Source: Azotimanducus sp965199815 (lineage in GTDB: Bacteria; Pseudomonadota; Gammaproteobacteria; Pseudomonadales; Azotimanducaceae). Taken from it: 64,000 nucleotides of DNA. The stretch spans positions 248,001 through 312,000 of the forward strand of contig CBDATE010000034.1 of assembly GCA_965199815.1 (NCBI GenBank), in the 5' to 3' direction. The translations under genes were made by a program, and so were the position numbers. Below, in pieces: positions 1-9,846 of the stretch. The notes under the pieces were generated by a model that did not search any database, was not told the origin of the DNA, and saw only the letters and a list, made by a program, of their open reading frames with translations. The number at the start of each line of letters is the position of its first letter. Positions within the stretch are counted from its first letter, which is position 1.

Positions 1-1005
1 GCAGGAGTCTGAATCCCAAGGATGTACCTGCAGTTCAAACCGCCTGGTGTTCAGGCGCCGAAACAGAATGAGGGAATTTCTGTAGTCATGGCCTCCCTGA
101 GTGATTGAAGGCAAGTTCATCCGCACCATCTTGTTGCCAGGATGCCAAGTGAGTTTGCGATCATCCCAAACGGTCTGGCCGGAGACCAGAACAAGCTCCG
201 CAAGATGAACGACCTGACCCTCGTCCGAGAGGTTCGCGCCCACACCGAAGAAGTGGGTAGTGCTACGTGGCAACTCCAACTGAGTTCCGGAGCCTCCCTG
301 AAGGTTGTCAGCCTGGATCCAAACTCTGTCATAGCTCTCCGGATCGGCAACCATCCCCTCGAAAGAATCGCGGGAATCAAGCCCCGAGATGTCGGGTTGG
401 GGCACCGGCTGGAGTTCCTTGACAGGCCCGGTATGCACGGTTAGCTCACGAAGCGCGGTTAGCTCACGAAGCGACCGATAGCGGTGCAAGATCTCCTGCG
501 TGAGCGGAGTGGCCATTCGGGTAATGGATTCCCAAGCGGCATCGACTTCGGAGAGGGTTTGATGATTGAGTTGAAGCCAGGCGACCTCGCCGTTTACCGT
601 CAAGCCACGACTGGTGAGGTTGGCAGACCCTACCAGGCTGCCTGCTGTGCCGTTGGGTCGGCCAACAGCATAGAGCTTTGGGTGAAACGCGATTTTCGGG
701 TTGAGACTATTGCGCTCGAGCAAATCCGCCCCGGCCACCAGAACACGGCTCCCTGGAACCCTCATCCAATATTCCAGCGCCTCTGGTTCAGTGATTCCAA
801 AATCCGGAGAGGTCACTATGGTCTTGTTCACCGCGCTCTGGTCGCCGTAGGGGCTTGCTCGCTTGATGTCGTCATGGAGCAACTCGCTGCCCTTGCGGGT
901 CATATAGGCACTGCAAACTCGAACGCTTTCCACGCCATCACGCATCAAGTCGCGTAGTGCGTTCCGGATTGCTTCCGGTCGCTCTCGATTTTGAACAATA
1001 AACAC
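1..1005 (-). CDS. Phospholipase D-like nuclease, 3' end outside window
   Basis: The minus frame is open from a GTG at 1005 to the window edge (about 335 residues seen) with no stop. GGGAG lies about 10 nt before the GTG. Near residues 106-135 it reads FHPKLYAVGRP, then GSANLTSRGL, the HxK...GSxN pattern of the PLD (HKD) superfamily. A second HKD motif, if present, would lie in the first 100 residues or beyond the edge. It follows the helicase gene by 54 bp on the same strand, so the two are probably co-transcribed. An 18-nt in-frame tandem duplication lies near 443-478 and gives a repeated LRELT segment. The PLD assignment is good; a restriction or defence role is inferred from the neighbour. 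Confidence 0.8.
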   Translation of the reverse strand, partial: MFIVQNRERPEAIRNALRDLMRDGVESVRVCSAYMTRKGSELLHDDIKRASPYGDQSAVNKTIVTSPDFGITEPEALEYWMRVPGSRVLVAGADLLERNSLNPKIAFHPKLYAVGRPNGTAGSLVGSANLTSRGLTVNGEVAWLQLNHQTLSEVDAAWESITRMATPLTQEILHRYRSLRELTALRELTVHTGPVKELQPVPQPDISGLDSRDSFEGMVADPESYDRVWIQADNLQGGSGTQLELPRSTTHFFGVGANLSDEGQVVHLAELVLVSGQTVWDDRKLTWHPGNKMVRMNLPSITQGGHDYRNSLILFRRLNTRRFELQVHPWDSDSC

Positions 1006-1059
1006 TTGCCTTGTTCTCCCGTTGATATCGGTAGTGACGGGGACCCTTCACAAAGGGAG

Positions 1060-4000
1060 CTACTTCTCGATTCGTAGTTGCCCGTTTCGCTTCACCACCA
1101 CGTCGCTGTCGAGGAGCGCATCGACTTCCGCTGCAACGACAGCCTTCAGGCCTCGAGAGACAGCGCCCAGGCCGAACTGTCGGACCACTTCCTTCGCGAC
1201 CTCGTTTGTGCCTGTGTGCAGCCCCACGTTTTCCTCGAGCGCGGTCAGGATGGCTGCGCGAACCTCGCTCGGGGGAAGCATGTCGGGTTTTCGCAGGCTT
1301 GCGCCGGCATCCTTGCGGTTGCGCACTTTCTGACGAGAGGGGCGATGCGAGGGTGTGCGTGAAGGCGCATCGCCAGTGGTTACAAACCTGTTCACACCCC
1401 CTGCATCCCAACGCAGGACACCCTCCTTGATACTCAATTGCACGGCGCGTTCCACATGGGCGCGAATTCGACTGCCTGTCCTTTGAAGCCCCCACAGCTG
1501 CGTCAGTCTGCGTGCTACTTCGGAGATGTGAACCGGGCCTTCCACCGTCACAATTCGGGTGACCTGTTCGCACAGCTCGCGGATTGGCGTTTCGTGCAGT
1601 TGCGTGGATTCAGAGCGCCGAGGCGTGAACTCTGCCTCCTCGTACAGGCAGATATCCTCACGCTTCTCGTCGCCACCCGCTGCAATTGCGCGCCGCTCCG
1701 GTTGTTGACGAGGTGGTGGCTTCGGCGCAGCCGCGGGTGTCTTCGTGCGTCTCGCACGGTCGATGGCTGCGAGCAGTTTCTGCAGTTCGACATCTCGGTT
1801 GTAGAACCAGTCAGTGCTCCATATACGATGAAACCTCCAGCCGGTGCCTTCGAGCACCGTCTGTCTGAGACGGTCGCGCTCTCGCGCCCAGCTTGATGAG
1901 TGGTAGCGCGCGCCGTCGCACTCGACTGCGAGCAGGTAGTTGCCCTCGCAGTCGGGGTCGTGCACCGCCAGGTCTATGCGAAACCCCTTGGAGCCAACTT
2001 GTGGTGAAACCTTGTGTCCGTGCTTGTGCAGGGCAAGCGCGACCGCTTCTTCGAACGGGCTGTCCATTGCGCGCCCGGTGCTTGTCGGCAGGTCGAGGTC
2101 TCCGGTTTCGGCGTACTTCAGGAATCGCTTCAATACCCTCGCGCCCTGGCTTCTGGTTGCTTCAATGCGAATATCCGAGTGCAGCATGCTGGAGAAAATG
2201 CGACAACGGAGCTTGGCGCGCGTGAACAGCACATTGAGTCGTCGCTCGCCACCTTCGCGCGACACGGGACCGAAGTTGTTGCTGATGAACCCGTCGCTAT
2301 CACGGCCATAGCCGATTGATACGAAAATTGCTTCGCGCTCGTCTCCCTGCACGTTTTCGAGGTTCTTGACGAAAAAAGCCCCCTCTCTCGACTCGCTGCA
2401 GAAGGCATCGAGTTCGGGATGGTCAGCCCGCATGAGTTCGAGCTTGTTCTGTATGGTATCGCGCTGCGCTACCGACATGGCGACAACGCCGAGTGTCTCG
2501 CCCGGTCGCTCCCTGACGTGAGCGAGCACGGCTTCGCACACAGCCTCGGCTTCAATGGGGTTTCGGCCTTTGCCGCGCTCGAAATATCCATCGACTCTGG
2601 TGAAGGAGAATCCCATGTCGGTGCTTCTTTGCTGCGGGCTTGGCGGGCAAATCAGCCGACCCTGATAGAACTCTTCGTTGGAGACGGCAATCAGGGATTC
2701 GTGCCTTGATCGGTAGTGCCAGCGAAGGGTGCCGCCGGGCATTCCGCGCGCATCGCAAAGCGACAGGATGCTCTCCATATCGCCGATTTGGGATGCGGCA
2801 AGAGCGTCTGCATCGCTTGCCAGATCGTCGTCTTCATTGCTGTTCGAGGTTTGCCGATCGAAGAAGGATGACGGTGGCATCTGCTGCTGGTCGCCGACAA
2901 CCACTATCTGGTTGGCTCGGCAAATGGCACCCATGGCATCTGCGGGTTTGACCTGGCTGGCCTCGTCGATCAGCAGCAGATCGAAGCGGAGTCCGGCCGG
3001 GTCGAGATATTGCGCGACCGACATTGGGCTCATGAGGAAGATCGGTTTGACCAGAGCGACTGCATCGCCTGCCACCTTCAACAGTTGGCGAATTTTCATG
3101 TGCCGTGCTTTCTTGTTCGCCTCTCCCCGGACTATGCCAATCTGCCCCGAAGAACCGGTGGGGAGCCCCTGTGTGTGCTGTTCGGCAACCACATGTGCGG
3201 AGAGTTCGAGCAGCTTGTGGTCGAGTTCCCTGAAGCGCTGAACGAGTGCTGAGCGTGATTCCCCGCTGATGGATTCGATCTCGGGAGTTTCCGCGCGAAA
3301 TCGTTTCCACAGGGCTTCGGCGCGGATGAAGACAAGGGCGGTTTCCGCCTGCTCGGCTGCGAGTTTGCCGCTTGCAAGGTGGCGGCGAAGTGTGTCGAGA
3401 CCGAGGTGTGATGCCTCTCGCGCGGCGCCTGCGAGTTGGTGCCAACCACCAGAAAGCGCACGATTCGAGCACCAGGAATCGACACGCGCCAGAACCTCCT
3501 CCAGAGGTACGCACTCGAGCGTCTCGTGTGCGAAGGCGGCCGGCACATCAAGCCCCAGCCGGGCATTCAACTGTTGCCAGCAGGAGTTCCATTCGTCGAG
3601 GCATGATTCGAAGTCCTTGTGCAGGGTTTCCCGATCTGCTCTCTGGCTCCAGCACTCCACCCGGTCTCGAAGCTCGCACGGGTGATTGAGCCCCTGCAAT
3701 TGCTCGGCGAGCCACCTGACAGCATCCAGCATGGGTTCGACTTCGGTATCGGACCTGCTCCATCCGCTGCCAAAGGCGGCTCGGCCGAGTGCATCACCCG
3801 ATTCCACGAGGCGCGTCAATGTGCGCTGTTCGACAAGCTGTTCGAGCAGTGCGATGCGCTCCTTCTGATCGCCCGCAGGCTTGTCGCGACAGACGGCTTT
3901 CAGCCTTGCGGTTGCCTTCCGGTAGGCACCCTTCAGGAATCGGAACAGGCTGTTCCCGTGTTCGCGCACGGCGAGCAGGTGTTCTTCCCAGCGAAGCTCG

Positions 4001-5847
4001 AACGCCGAATTCACCACTACGCCTTCAAGATTCCGCTGGAGTGCCTGCAGATCCCTGATGCGTTCGCACAACAACAGGACCTGGCCCGGAGCTTCGAGCA
4101 ATGCGCTCTTGCCCAGAAGTTCCGGCACTTGTGCAGGCATCCGGGAGAGTGCCGTCAACCGCTCCAGTGCGACGCGCAGCTCGGAAATTGCGGATTCAGG
4201 GGAGATGTCCGTGAGCTCCCGAGCGCTTTTGCACAGCGATTTGAGCCTGTCCAGACACTCAAGCGCCGCGCGCAGCTCGGTTTCGAGCGCATTGCTTTCG
4301 ATGCTGTCCAATCGCCTTGTGGTACCCCGCCAGGGATGCGCGCTCTCGATACCGTGCCTGTGCGTCATTGCGACGAGATTGCTGATCGCATGTACACGCT
4401 GATCGAATTCACTCGCACTCCATTGGTCGGCACCCTCGATCTGAAACCCTGGGTCCTGCACATTGCGTTCGGCGAGTTCGGCGCGCTTGCCCATGACCAG
4501 ATATGGTGTTTGATCGGTCTGCGGGTCGCGCGCGTGAATGAGGGACGAAATACGATTGAGTTCGTCGCGTGTTTCTGTCGCTCGCTCAAATTTGCTCTCG
4601 TCCACAGGAGTGGGCGGCGCGAGTTCGAGCGTACTCTTCAGATCCTGATACACCTGCTTGCGGTTCGCCTTGTGCGAGTGCAGTTCGAGGCACAGCGAGC
4701 CGAGTCCGGCGTGTTCGAGCCGGTCATGGACGACTTCGAGTGCGGCTCTTTTCTCCGAAATGAACAGCACCCGCTTGCCCTCTCTGGCGGCGAGCGCGAT
4801 GATGTTGGCGATGGTCTGGGACTTGCCGGTGCCCGGAGGGCCTTGTACAACGAGGCTCTTCCCTTCCGCCGCCGCCGCAATAACCTGGGCTTGCGAGGCA
4901 TCGGCATCGAGGATGTGGCCGAGTGCGCGCAGGTCGGGAAATTTGCGGTCCAGGTTCTCGCCATCTCCCGTGACGGCACCGCCGTGCGAAAACCCCTGCG
5001 CCAGGAGGTTGTGCAGCAGTGCGCTGTTTTGAGGGCCCGACCCTTCAGGCCATTCGGCGCTGTCCGCGAGATCCTCCCACATCCTGAATTTGGCGAAGGA
5101 GAAGAAGCCGAGCTGCATGATGTCAGCTTGAACTTGCCATCTTGGGCGCGACGATACGGCCTCCTGTACCGCACTGAAGTAGGTGGACGGCAACCACTCG
5201 GTATCCTCCGGAAGCTCCGGGAGCAAGAGACCGAAGTCGTTCATGAGTCGTGATTTGAGCGACAGGTTGACTTCGAGTTCGTCGTCTCGCGCCTTGAGTC
5301 TGAGTCGGCCTCTCACCTTGTCGCGCAGCAGATCGACCGGATAGAGGAGGAGCGGAGCGAATCGCTCGGTGTCCGACGACGGACTCTCGTACCAGCGCAG
5401 GAACCCGAGGGCAAGAAACAGCACGCTCACGCCTTGCTCTTCTTCGAGTGAGCGTGCCTCGCGAAAGATGTTGAGCAGGCACCGTTGCAGTGCTTCGGGA
5501 GTGATGCTGGTTTGCAGCCTGGTGTCTGTGTGGCGTGCGGCCAGGGCGGTTGATTCTTCGCCGACATGCTCTGCGGGCAGGAGCACCGGATCATCGTCGT
5601 CTTCGGGTTCCGCTGCGGCGTTCTGCCGAGCCGGGTCGAAGGTCATGGCCTTGCCTGCCGCGAGTAGCTTGAATATTTCGTCCGGGAGTTCGTCGGTAAT
5701 TGCGAGTTGCCTTGTGCTGCGCCCCTTGATCGGCGTATGGATGAGGCGATTGCGCGAGCCAAGATCGATGAGTTGGTCGCGCAGGGAGTCGAGCGCAGCG
5801 CTGATGTTTCCGGTTGACTGCTCAGCAGGGTTCATGTCAGAGGTCAC
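1060..5847 (-). CDS. DUF4011-type SF1 helicase with C-terminal Vsr-like nuclease and DUF3320 domains
   Basis: This 1595-residue protein starts with the DUF4011-like sequence LRDQLIDLGSRNRLIHT. A Walker A motif GPPGTGKSQTIANII follows near residue 335. A UPF1-like second half has LLLIDEASQV (Walker B) and VVGDQQQMPPSSFF. Near residue 1300 comes an MTES_1575/Vsr-like PD-(D/E)XK region (RIDLAVHD, AVECDG, then WRFHRIWSTDWF). The C-terminus (ILTALEENVGLHTGTNEVA) resembles DUF3320. Proteins of this architecture (COG1112) act on nucleic acid and are common in defence islands. It begins 15 bp after purM and is followed by a PLD nuclease. Helicase plus PLD recalls the Mokosh defence system; that match is inference. 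Confidence 0.85.
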   Translation of the reverse strand: MTSDMNPAEQSTGNISAALDSLRDQLIDLGSRNRLIHTPIKGRSTRQLAITDELPDEIFKLLAAGKAMTFDPARQNAAAEPEDDDDPVLLPAEHVGEESTALAARHTDTRLQTSITPEALQRCLLNIFREARSLEEEQGVSVLFLALGFLRWYESPSSDTERFAPLLLYPVDLLRDKVRGRLRLKARDDELEVNLSLKSRLMNDFGLLLPELPEDTEWLPSTYFSAVQEAVSSRPRWQVQADIMQLGFFSFAKFRMWEDLADSAEWPEGSGPQNSALLHNLLAQGFSHGGAVTGDGENLDRKFPDLRALGHILDADASQAQVIAAAAEGKSLVVQGPPGTGKSQTIANIIALAAREGKRVLFISEKRAALEVVHDRLEHAGLGSLCLELHSHKANRKQVYQDLKSTLELAPPTPVDESKFERATETRDELNRISSLIHARDPQTDQTPYLVMGKRAELAERNVQDPGFQIEGADQWSASEFDQRVHAISNLVAMTHRHGIESAHPWRGTTRRLDSIESNALETELRAALECLDRLKSLCKSARELTDISPESAISELRVALERLTALSRMPAQVPELLGKSALLEAPGQVLLLCERIRDLQALQRNLEGVVVNSAFELRWEEHLLAVREHGNSLFRFLKGAYRKATARLKAVCRDKPAGDQKERIALLEQLVEQRTLTRLVESGDALGRAAFGSGWSRSDTEVEPMLDAVRWLAEQLQGLNHPCELRDRVECWSQRADRETLHKDFESCLDEWNSCWQQLNARLGLDVPAAFAHETLECVPLEEVLARVDSWCSNRALSGGWHQLAGAAREASHLGLDTLRRHLASGKLAAEQAETALVFIRAEALWKRFRAETPEIESISGESRSALVQRFRELDHKLLELSAHVVAEQHTQGLPTGSSGQIGIVRGEANKKARHMKIRQLLKVAGDAVALVKPIFLMSPMSVAQYLDPAGLRFDLLLIDEASQVKPADAMGAICRANQIVVVGDQQQMPPSSFFDRQTSNSNEDDDLASDADALAASQIGDMESILSLCDARGMPGGTLRWHYRSRHESLIAVSNEEFYQGRLICPPSPQQRSTDMGFSFTRVDGYFERGKGRNPIEAEAVCEAVLAHVRERPGETLGVVAMSVAQRDTIQNKLELMRADHPELDAFCSESREGAFFVKNLENVQGDEREAIFVSIGYGRDSDGFISNNFGPVSREGGERRLNVLFTRAKLRCRIFSSMLHSDIRIEATRSQGARVLKRFLKYAETGDLDLPTSTGRAMDSPFEEAVALALHKHGHKVSPQVGSKGFRIDLAVHDPDCEGNYLLAVECDGARYHSSSWARERDRLRQTVLEGTGWRFHRIWSTDWFYNRDVELQKLLAAIDRARRTKTPAAAPKPPPRQQPERRAIAAGGDEKREDICLYEEAEFTPRRSESTQLHETPIRELCEQVTRIVTVEGPVHISEVARRLTQLWGLQRTGSRIRAHVERAVQLSIKEGVLRWDAGGVNRFVTTGDAPSRTPSHRPSRQKVRNRKDAGASLRKPDMLPPSEVRAAILTALEENVGLHTGTNEVAKEVVRQFGLGAVSRGLKAVVAAEVDALLDSDVVVKRNGQLRIEK

Positions 5848-5862
5848 GCCGCCTCAGTCGCC

Positions 5863-6870
5863 TCATGAGCGACTGATGAACTCGACCGTCTCGGATGGGC
5901 CGGCTTCGACTTGTCCCAGTACGAACGCACGCTCGCCGAGGCCCAGCAGGCGCTGCACCAGACGAGGCGCGTCCGATTTCGACACAGCCATCACGAACCC
6001 TATGCCGCAATTGAATACGCGGCGCATCTCGGCATCTTCTATGTCGCCAGCTTCCTGCAGGGTGCGAAACGCCTCAGGAAGTGTCCAACTTCCGAGGTCT
6101 ATATGTGCCTGGCAGCCTTCGGGCAGCATGCGCGGGATGTTTTCGACGAGTCCGCCACCGGTAATGTGCGCCATGCCCAGAATCTTCACCTTGCTCTTTG
6201 CGCCACGCACTGCACGCGCATAGATACGCGTGGGTGACAGCAGTCGATTGATCACCGATTCGGGCACTTCGTCTGCAAGCCGGATAATGCGTCGCACCAG
6301 TGCGAACCCGTTTGCGTGGGCACCGGATGAGGCGAGCGCCACCAACGCGTTGCCGGGTTCTATGGCATTGCCGTTGATGATGGCCGAGCGCTCGACCACG
6401 CCGACAGCGAATCCTGCCAGGTCAAATCGACCCGGGTCGTAGCAGCCCGGCATCTCGGCGGTTTCTCCGCCGGCCAGCGTACAGCCCGCCTGCTGACAGC
6501 CGTGCGAGATGCCCGCGACGACTTTTTCCGCGGCATCCACATCCAGTACGCCGGTTGCATAGTAATCAAGGAAGAGCAGGGGTTTGGCACCGGACACAAT
6601 GATGTCATTCACGCACATGGCGACCAGATCAATGCCGGCAGTTTGAAAGGCACCACGTTCGGCGAGTAGTTCGAGCTTGGTGCCAATGCCGTCGGTGCTC
6701 GATACCAGCACGGGTTCCTTGAAGTTTTCGGGAATGGCGGTGAGGCCGGCAAATCCGCCGATGTCGGTGATCGAGTAACCGGTTCGGGTCGCGCGCGCCA
6801 GCGGTACGATACGGCGTACCAACTCGGCACCAGCGTCAATATCTACACCCGCCTGCCTGTAGGTAGTCAA
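5863..6870 (-). CDS. purM: Phosphoribosylformylglycinamidine cyclo-ligase (AIR synthase)
   Basis: PurM makes aminoimidazole ribonucleotide from FGAM and ATP in purine synthesis. The sequence has YRQAGVDIDAG at the start, then VSSTDGIGTKLELL, CVNDIIVSGAKPLLFLDYYA, LAGGETAEMPG and HITGGGLVENIPR, all diagnostic of PurM. Length is about 335 residues, normal for the family. I prefer the TTG at 6870 because GGAG lies 7 nt before it; a TTG at 6888 would add six residues. purN, the common downstream partner, is absent; a defence helicase occupies that position. Confidence 0.95.
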   Translation of the reverse strand: MTTYRQAGVDIDAGAELVRRIVPLARATRTGYSITDIGGFAGLTAIPENFKEPVLVSSTDGIGTKLELLAERGAFQTAGIDLVAMCVNDIIVSGAKPLLFLDYYATGVLDVDAAEKVVAGISHGCQQAGCTLAGGETAEMPGCYDPGRFDLAGFAVGVVERSAIINGNAIEPGNALVALASSGAHANGFALVRRIIRLADEVPESVINRLLSPTRIYARAVRGAKSKVKILGMAHITGGGLVENIPRMLPEGCQAHIDLGSWTLPEAFRTLQEAGDIEDAEMRRVFNCGIGFVMAVSKSDAPRLVQRLLGLGERAFVLGQVEAGPSETVEFISRS

Positions 6871-6987
6871 GTTGCAACTCCAAATCAACCAAACTCAATA
6901 CTATACCCTGCGTGGTAAATTGACTCTCGGGAAGGCGGGTGCGGCAGGTCGGGGCGATACGCAGGCAGACAACAGGAGACATACATC

Positions 6988-7425
6988 ATGGCGCGGTTTT
7001 TGGTTCTTCAGGGTGTGAACCTCAATCTGCTCGGCACGAGAGAGCCCGAGGTCTATGGCAATGACACACTGCAGGATATCGAGACGCGATTGACGGCCCT
7101 GGCCGAATCCGCCGGACACCATCTGGAGACTTGCCAGAGTAACGCCGAGCATGAGCTCATCGAGCGCATTCATCGTGCCGGGGCAGAGGGGGTCGCGGCG
7201 ATTCTGGTCAATCCCGGAGCCTTCACGCACACCAGTATCGCGCTCCGGGATGCCCTCCTCGGCGTTGCCATCCCTTTTGTCGAGGTGCATATTTCCAACC
7301 TGTTCGCGCGCGAGCCCTTTCGGCATCGCTCCTGTCTCTCGGATGTCTCCTGCGGCGTGATTACCGGGCTCGGCACTCGCGGTTACGAGTTTGCCCTGAG
7401 CTACCTGATGGAGCGCTTCGGATAG
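6988..7425 (+). CDS. aroQ: Type II 3-dehydroquinate dehydratase
   Basis: The 145-residue protein catalyses the third step of the shikimate pathway. VLQGVNLNLLGTREPEVYG is the type II N-terminal active-site segment. CQSNAEHELIERIH, NPGAFTHTSIALRDAL and FVEVHISN follow in the right order, and the length is typical for the dodecameric enzyme. AGGAGA precedes the ATG by about 8 nt. It is divergent from purM. Its last 25 bp overlap the convergent transglutaminase gene. The accBC genes often found after aroQ are absent here. Confidence 0.96.
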   Translation: MARFLVLQGVNLNLLGTREPEVYGNDTLQDIETRLTALAESAGHHLETCQSNAEHELIERIHRAGAEGVAAILVNPGAFTHTSIALRDALLGVAIPFVEVHISNLFAREPFRHRSCLSDVSCGVITGLGTRGYEFALSYLMERFG

Positions 7426-8762
7426 CCCCGGCTTGTCAGCTCGGCACCGGAGGTTGCTTGCGCATCGCTTGCGTAGGCGACTTCGAGCAGCTTGAATTGA
7501 AACTCGTCACGCCTGATGAGCAGTGCGAGCTGGCGCGTGGGGTTCTGTGCAAAGCGGATGCGCGCGGCGCTTGGCGAAGCCTGATTCCAGGTGGCATCCA
7601 CGTCAAGCCACTCGCCGTCCAGCGCAACCTGATTCCAGGCATGAACATGGAAGCCTTCGCGACGGCTCTCGTGCCCCTTGCTGTAGGCCAATCCGAGCAC
7701 CTTGCGTACGTTGTAACCGGCGGCCTCGGCCCTGGCGGCGAAGAGATCGGTAAATTCGGTGCAGTCGCCGCGGCCCTGGGCGATGATTTCTTCGACATCC
7801 GTGGCGTTGGCCGATTCGTCGTAGATGAGGCTGTGATGCACCAGCGCCACGAGATTCACGATGTCCTCGGGGGCCGGTCGCAACCCACCACGGAGCACAA
7901 GCTCGCTGCCAGAGATTTCCTGCAGCGGCTGGTGTTCGTCCGCGGTCAACAGGGCGGACTCGCCGGTGACGATTTCAAGACGCAACGCCCGAACTCGTTC
8001 GGGATGGGCAATCGCCTGATCAAGGGTGAAGCCGATGCCTGAAGTGTCGGGTGGGTCGGTTTCGGGATTTTGCGGCAGGTGTCCCGATGGCGTGAGGTGT
8101 CCCGACGGCGTGAGTTCGCCTATGCCGTGAAGTTGGGCGCTCAGGATTCGCCCGGAAGCATCGAGTCGATAGCGACCATCGCTCCGCTGTACGCTCGCGC
8201 CACCTTCGCCGAGCCACAGCATGTCGAATTCGGTGGATTCGATGCGTGCGCTGCGCGGGCGCAATACCGGTGCAGTCAATCTGGCGCGCACCGCGCCGTT
8301 GGCCGTTCGTTCGCTGCTCAGCACCTCGAGCGCAGAATCTTCGCGCGCGAGCAGGTCGGGACCTTCGATCACCAGGCGCTGCAGAATCAGGTGATGGTAG
8401 AGGTCCCACGCGGGTAACTCGTGCGCCTCGCGCAGGCTCTGCTCGTCATCAAGGCACCAGGCGGCGCGACGAATCCTGAAACCGGGAAACCCGCCAAATT
8501 CGAAACGCTGCTCAATGGTGAATTCGGCCACGCCTGCAATTGAAAAGGACACACGCAGCACAGTCCGGAAATCGCCATTGTCGAGGCGCGTGAACTCCGA
8601 GAGGTAGGAACCGACAGGCCGACCCTGCCGCAGTATGTCCATGTGCTGGCCGCCTTCAATGTCGTCCAGCATGAGATGCATCCGCCAGGCTGGCGCGAAG
8701 CCGAGCCACAGGCCGAAGATCAGCAGGCCGGTGGCAGCCAGGGTGATGATCCAGTGCCGCAT
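7401..8762 (-). CDS. Membrane-anchored transglutaminase-like protein
   Basis: The 453-residue product has an N-terminal hydrophobic helix (WIITLAATGLLIFGLWLGF), so it is probably anchored in the inner membrane with a periplasmic body. The C-terminal third is a transglutaminase core with the Cys-His-Asp set visible as GRGDCTEF, HVHAWNQV and DVDATWNQ. Bacterial members are usually amide hydrolases or ligases of unknown substrate. The 3' end overlaps aroQ by 25 bp on the opposite strand. Near position 8085 it carries a short in-frame repeat (TPSGHL twice). Confidence 0.85.
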   Translation of the reverse strand: MRHWIITLAATGLLIFGLWLGFAPAWRMHLMLDDIEGGQHMDILRQGRPVGSYLSEFTRLDNGDFRTVLRVSFSIAGVAEFTIEQRFEFGGFPGFRIRRAAWCLDDEQSLREAHELPAWDLYHHLILQRLVIEGPDLLAREDSALEVLSSERTANGAVRARLTAPVLRPRSARIESTEFDMLWLGEGGASVQRSDGRYRLDASGRILSAQLHGIGELTPSGHLTPSGHLPQNPETDPPDTSGIGFTLDQAIAHPERVRALRLEIVTGESALLTADEHQPLQEISGSELVLRGGLRPAPEDIVNLVALVHHSLIYDESANATDVEEIIAQGRGDCTEFTDLFAARAEAAGYNVRKVLGLAYSKGHESRREGFHVHAWNQVALDGEWLDVDATWNQASPSAARIRFAQNPTRQLALLIRRDEFQFKLLEVAYASDAQATSGAELTSRGYPKRSIR

Positions 8763-8772
8763 CGAGGGAGGG

Positions 8773-9846
8773 TCAGGGTTGCATATCAGCTGAACGGCTG
8801 CTGCCTGAAGCTCGGCTCAGCCTGTACACGCGGCTCGCCGTATCGTGAAAGAGCCACGCCCGCTCGCTCGCCGAAAAGTCACGGGTCATGCGTTTGAAAG
8901 CGTTCCACAGCACGTGATAGGAACAGCTTCGCTTGTCCACCGGAAAGTTGCTCTCGAACATGCAGCGCTCCACGCCGAAGCACTCGATGGTGTGCAGATG
9001 ATAGGCGCGCGTTGCGGCGATGATCTCGGTCGAGTTGGCAGGCTGTGCGCGCTTGTGAAAGTTGAATCCGTTGATCGGCATCACCAGGCCACCGAGTTTG
9101 GCATACACGTTTGGCAGCTCGGCGAGTTCGGAGATGCAGTTCCGCCAGAAGGCAAAGATCTCCTCGCGTCTGCCCGCACAGGGGCCGATGCCGAGCGGTC
9201 CGCCGAAGTGGTCAAGAATGCAGGTCACCTGCGGGTGAGAGCGCGCCAGATCAATGAACTCCGGCAGTTGTTCATGGTAGAACCAGGCATCGAAGCTCAG
9301 GTCGAATCTGGCGAGTTCGCCGAATCCTGCGCGAAAGGTCGCATCCGCCATGAGTCCTTGCGGCGGCATGGTATGTGAATTGCGAATGCTGTCGGATGCA
9401 TGCCAGCCGAGCGCATGACGTATGCCGCGGAATCGTGGCGAAAGTTGCATGTGCGCTTCGAGCGTCGGTCGAACGCGAGCGCCCAGCGTGAGGTCCGCAA
9501 AGCCGACGATGCCGGCGCACACCAGAGTGTCACCGTAGCCGCCGCTGGCGCTCATGGCGGCGATGCCATTGACAAACTCGGTTTCCCCCACCGGTCGCAT
9601 CGCCGCATCGGGCTCCCGTCGCTCGCTGCGGTACATGGCACCGCACTCGACGAACACGGTGGAGACGATGTTGTGTCCGCTTGATATGTCGCTCAGCAGG
9701 TCATCAAGCAGGTAGCGGCTGCCGGGATAGTCCCAGAGATGGTGATGTGGATCGCAGATGGGGAGGTCTGGCTCGAGAATCTCTTCCTCGACCTGCGAAA
9801 GCCAATCGGCACAGGCGCGGCTGCGAACTGACTCCGGGGCGTTCAC
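8773..9846 (-). CDS. Amidohydrolase of the 2-pyrone-4,6-dicarboxylate hydrolase-like family
   Basis: A TIM-barrel metal-dependent hydrolase of about 357 residues. ICDPHHHLWDYPGSRYL is the N-terminal metal-binding HxH motif of the COG3618/Amidohydro_2 family, and CILDHFGGPLG supplies a later barrel strand. I start it at the GTG at 9846 because that overlaps the TGA of the upstream dehydrogenase by four bases (GTGA), implying translational coupling. The open frame extends further upstream but there only shadows the dehydrogenase. The substrate is unknown; lactones or dicarboxylate esters are usual for the family. Confidence 0.85.
   Translation of the reverse strand: MNAPESVRSRACADWLSQVEEEILEPDLPICDPHHHLWDYPGSRYLLDDLLSDISSGHNIVSTVFVECGAMYRSERREPDAAMRPVGETEFVNGIAAMSASGGYGDTLVCAGIVGFADLTLGARVRPTLEAHMQLSPRFRGIRHALGWHASDSIRNSHTMPPQGLMADATFRAGFGELARFDLSFDAWFYHEQLPEFIDLARSHPQVTCILDHFGGPLGIGPCAGRREEIFAFWRNCISELAELPNVYAKLGGLVMPINGFNFHKRAQPANSTEIIAATRAYHLHTIECFGVERCMFESNFPVDKRSCSYHVLWNAFKRMTRDFSASERAWLFHDTASRVYRLSRASGSSRSADMQP

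Noticed and set aside
3619..5253. Long open frame on the plus strand (544 codons)
   Set aside because: It is antisense to the DUF4011 helicase, has no recognisable motif and reflects codon bias of the minus-strand gene.
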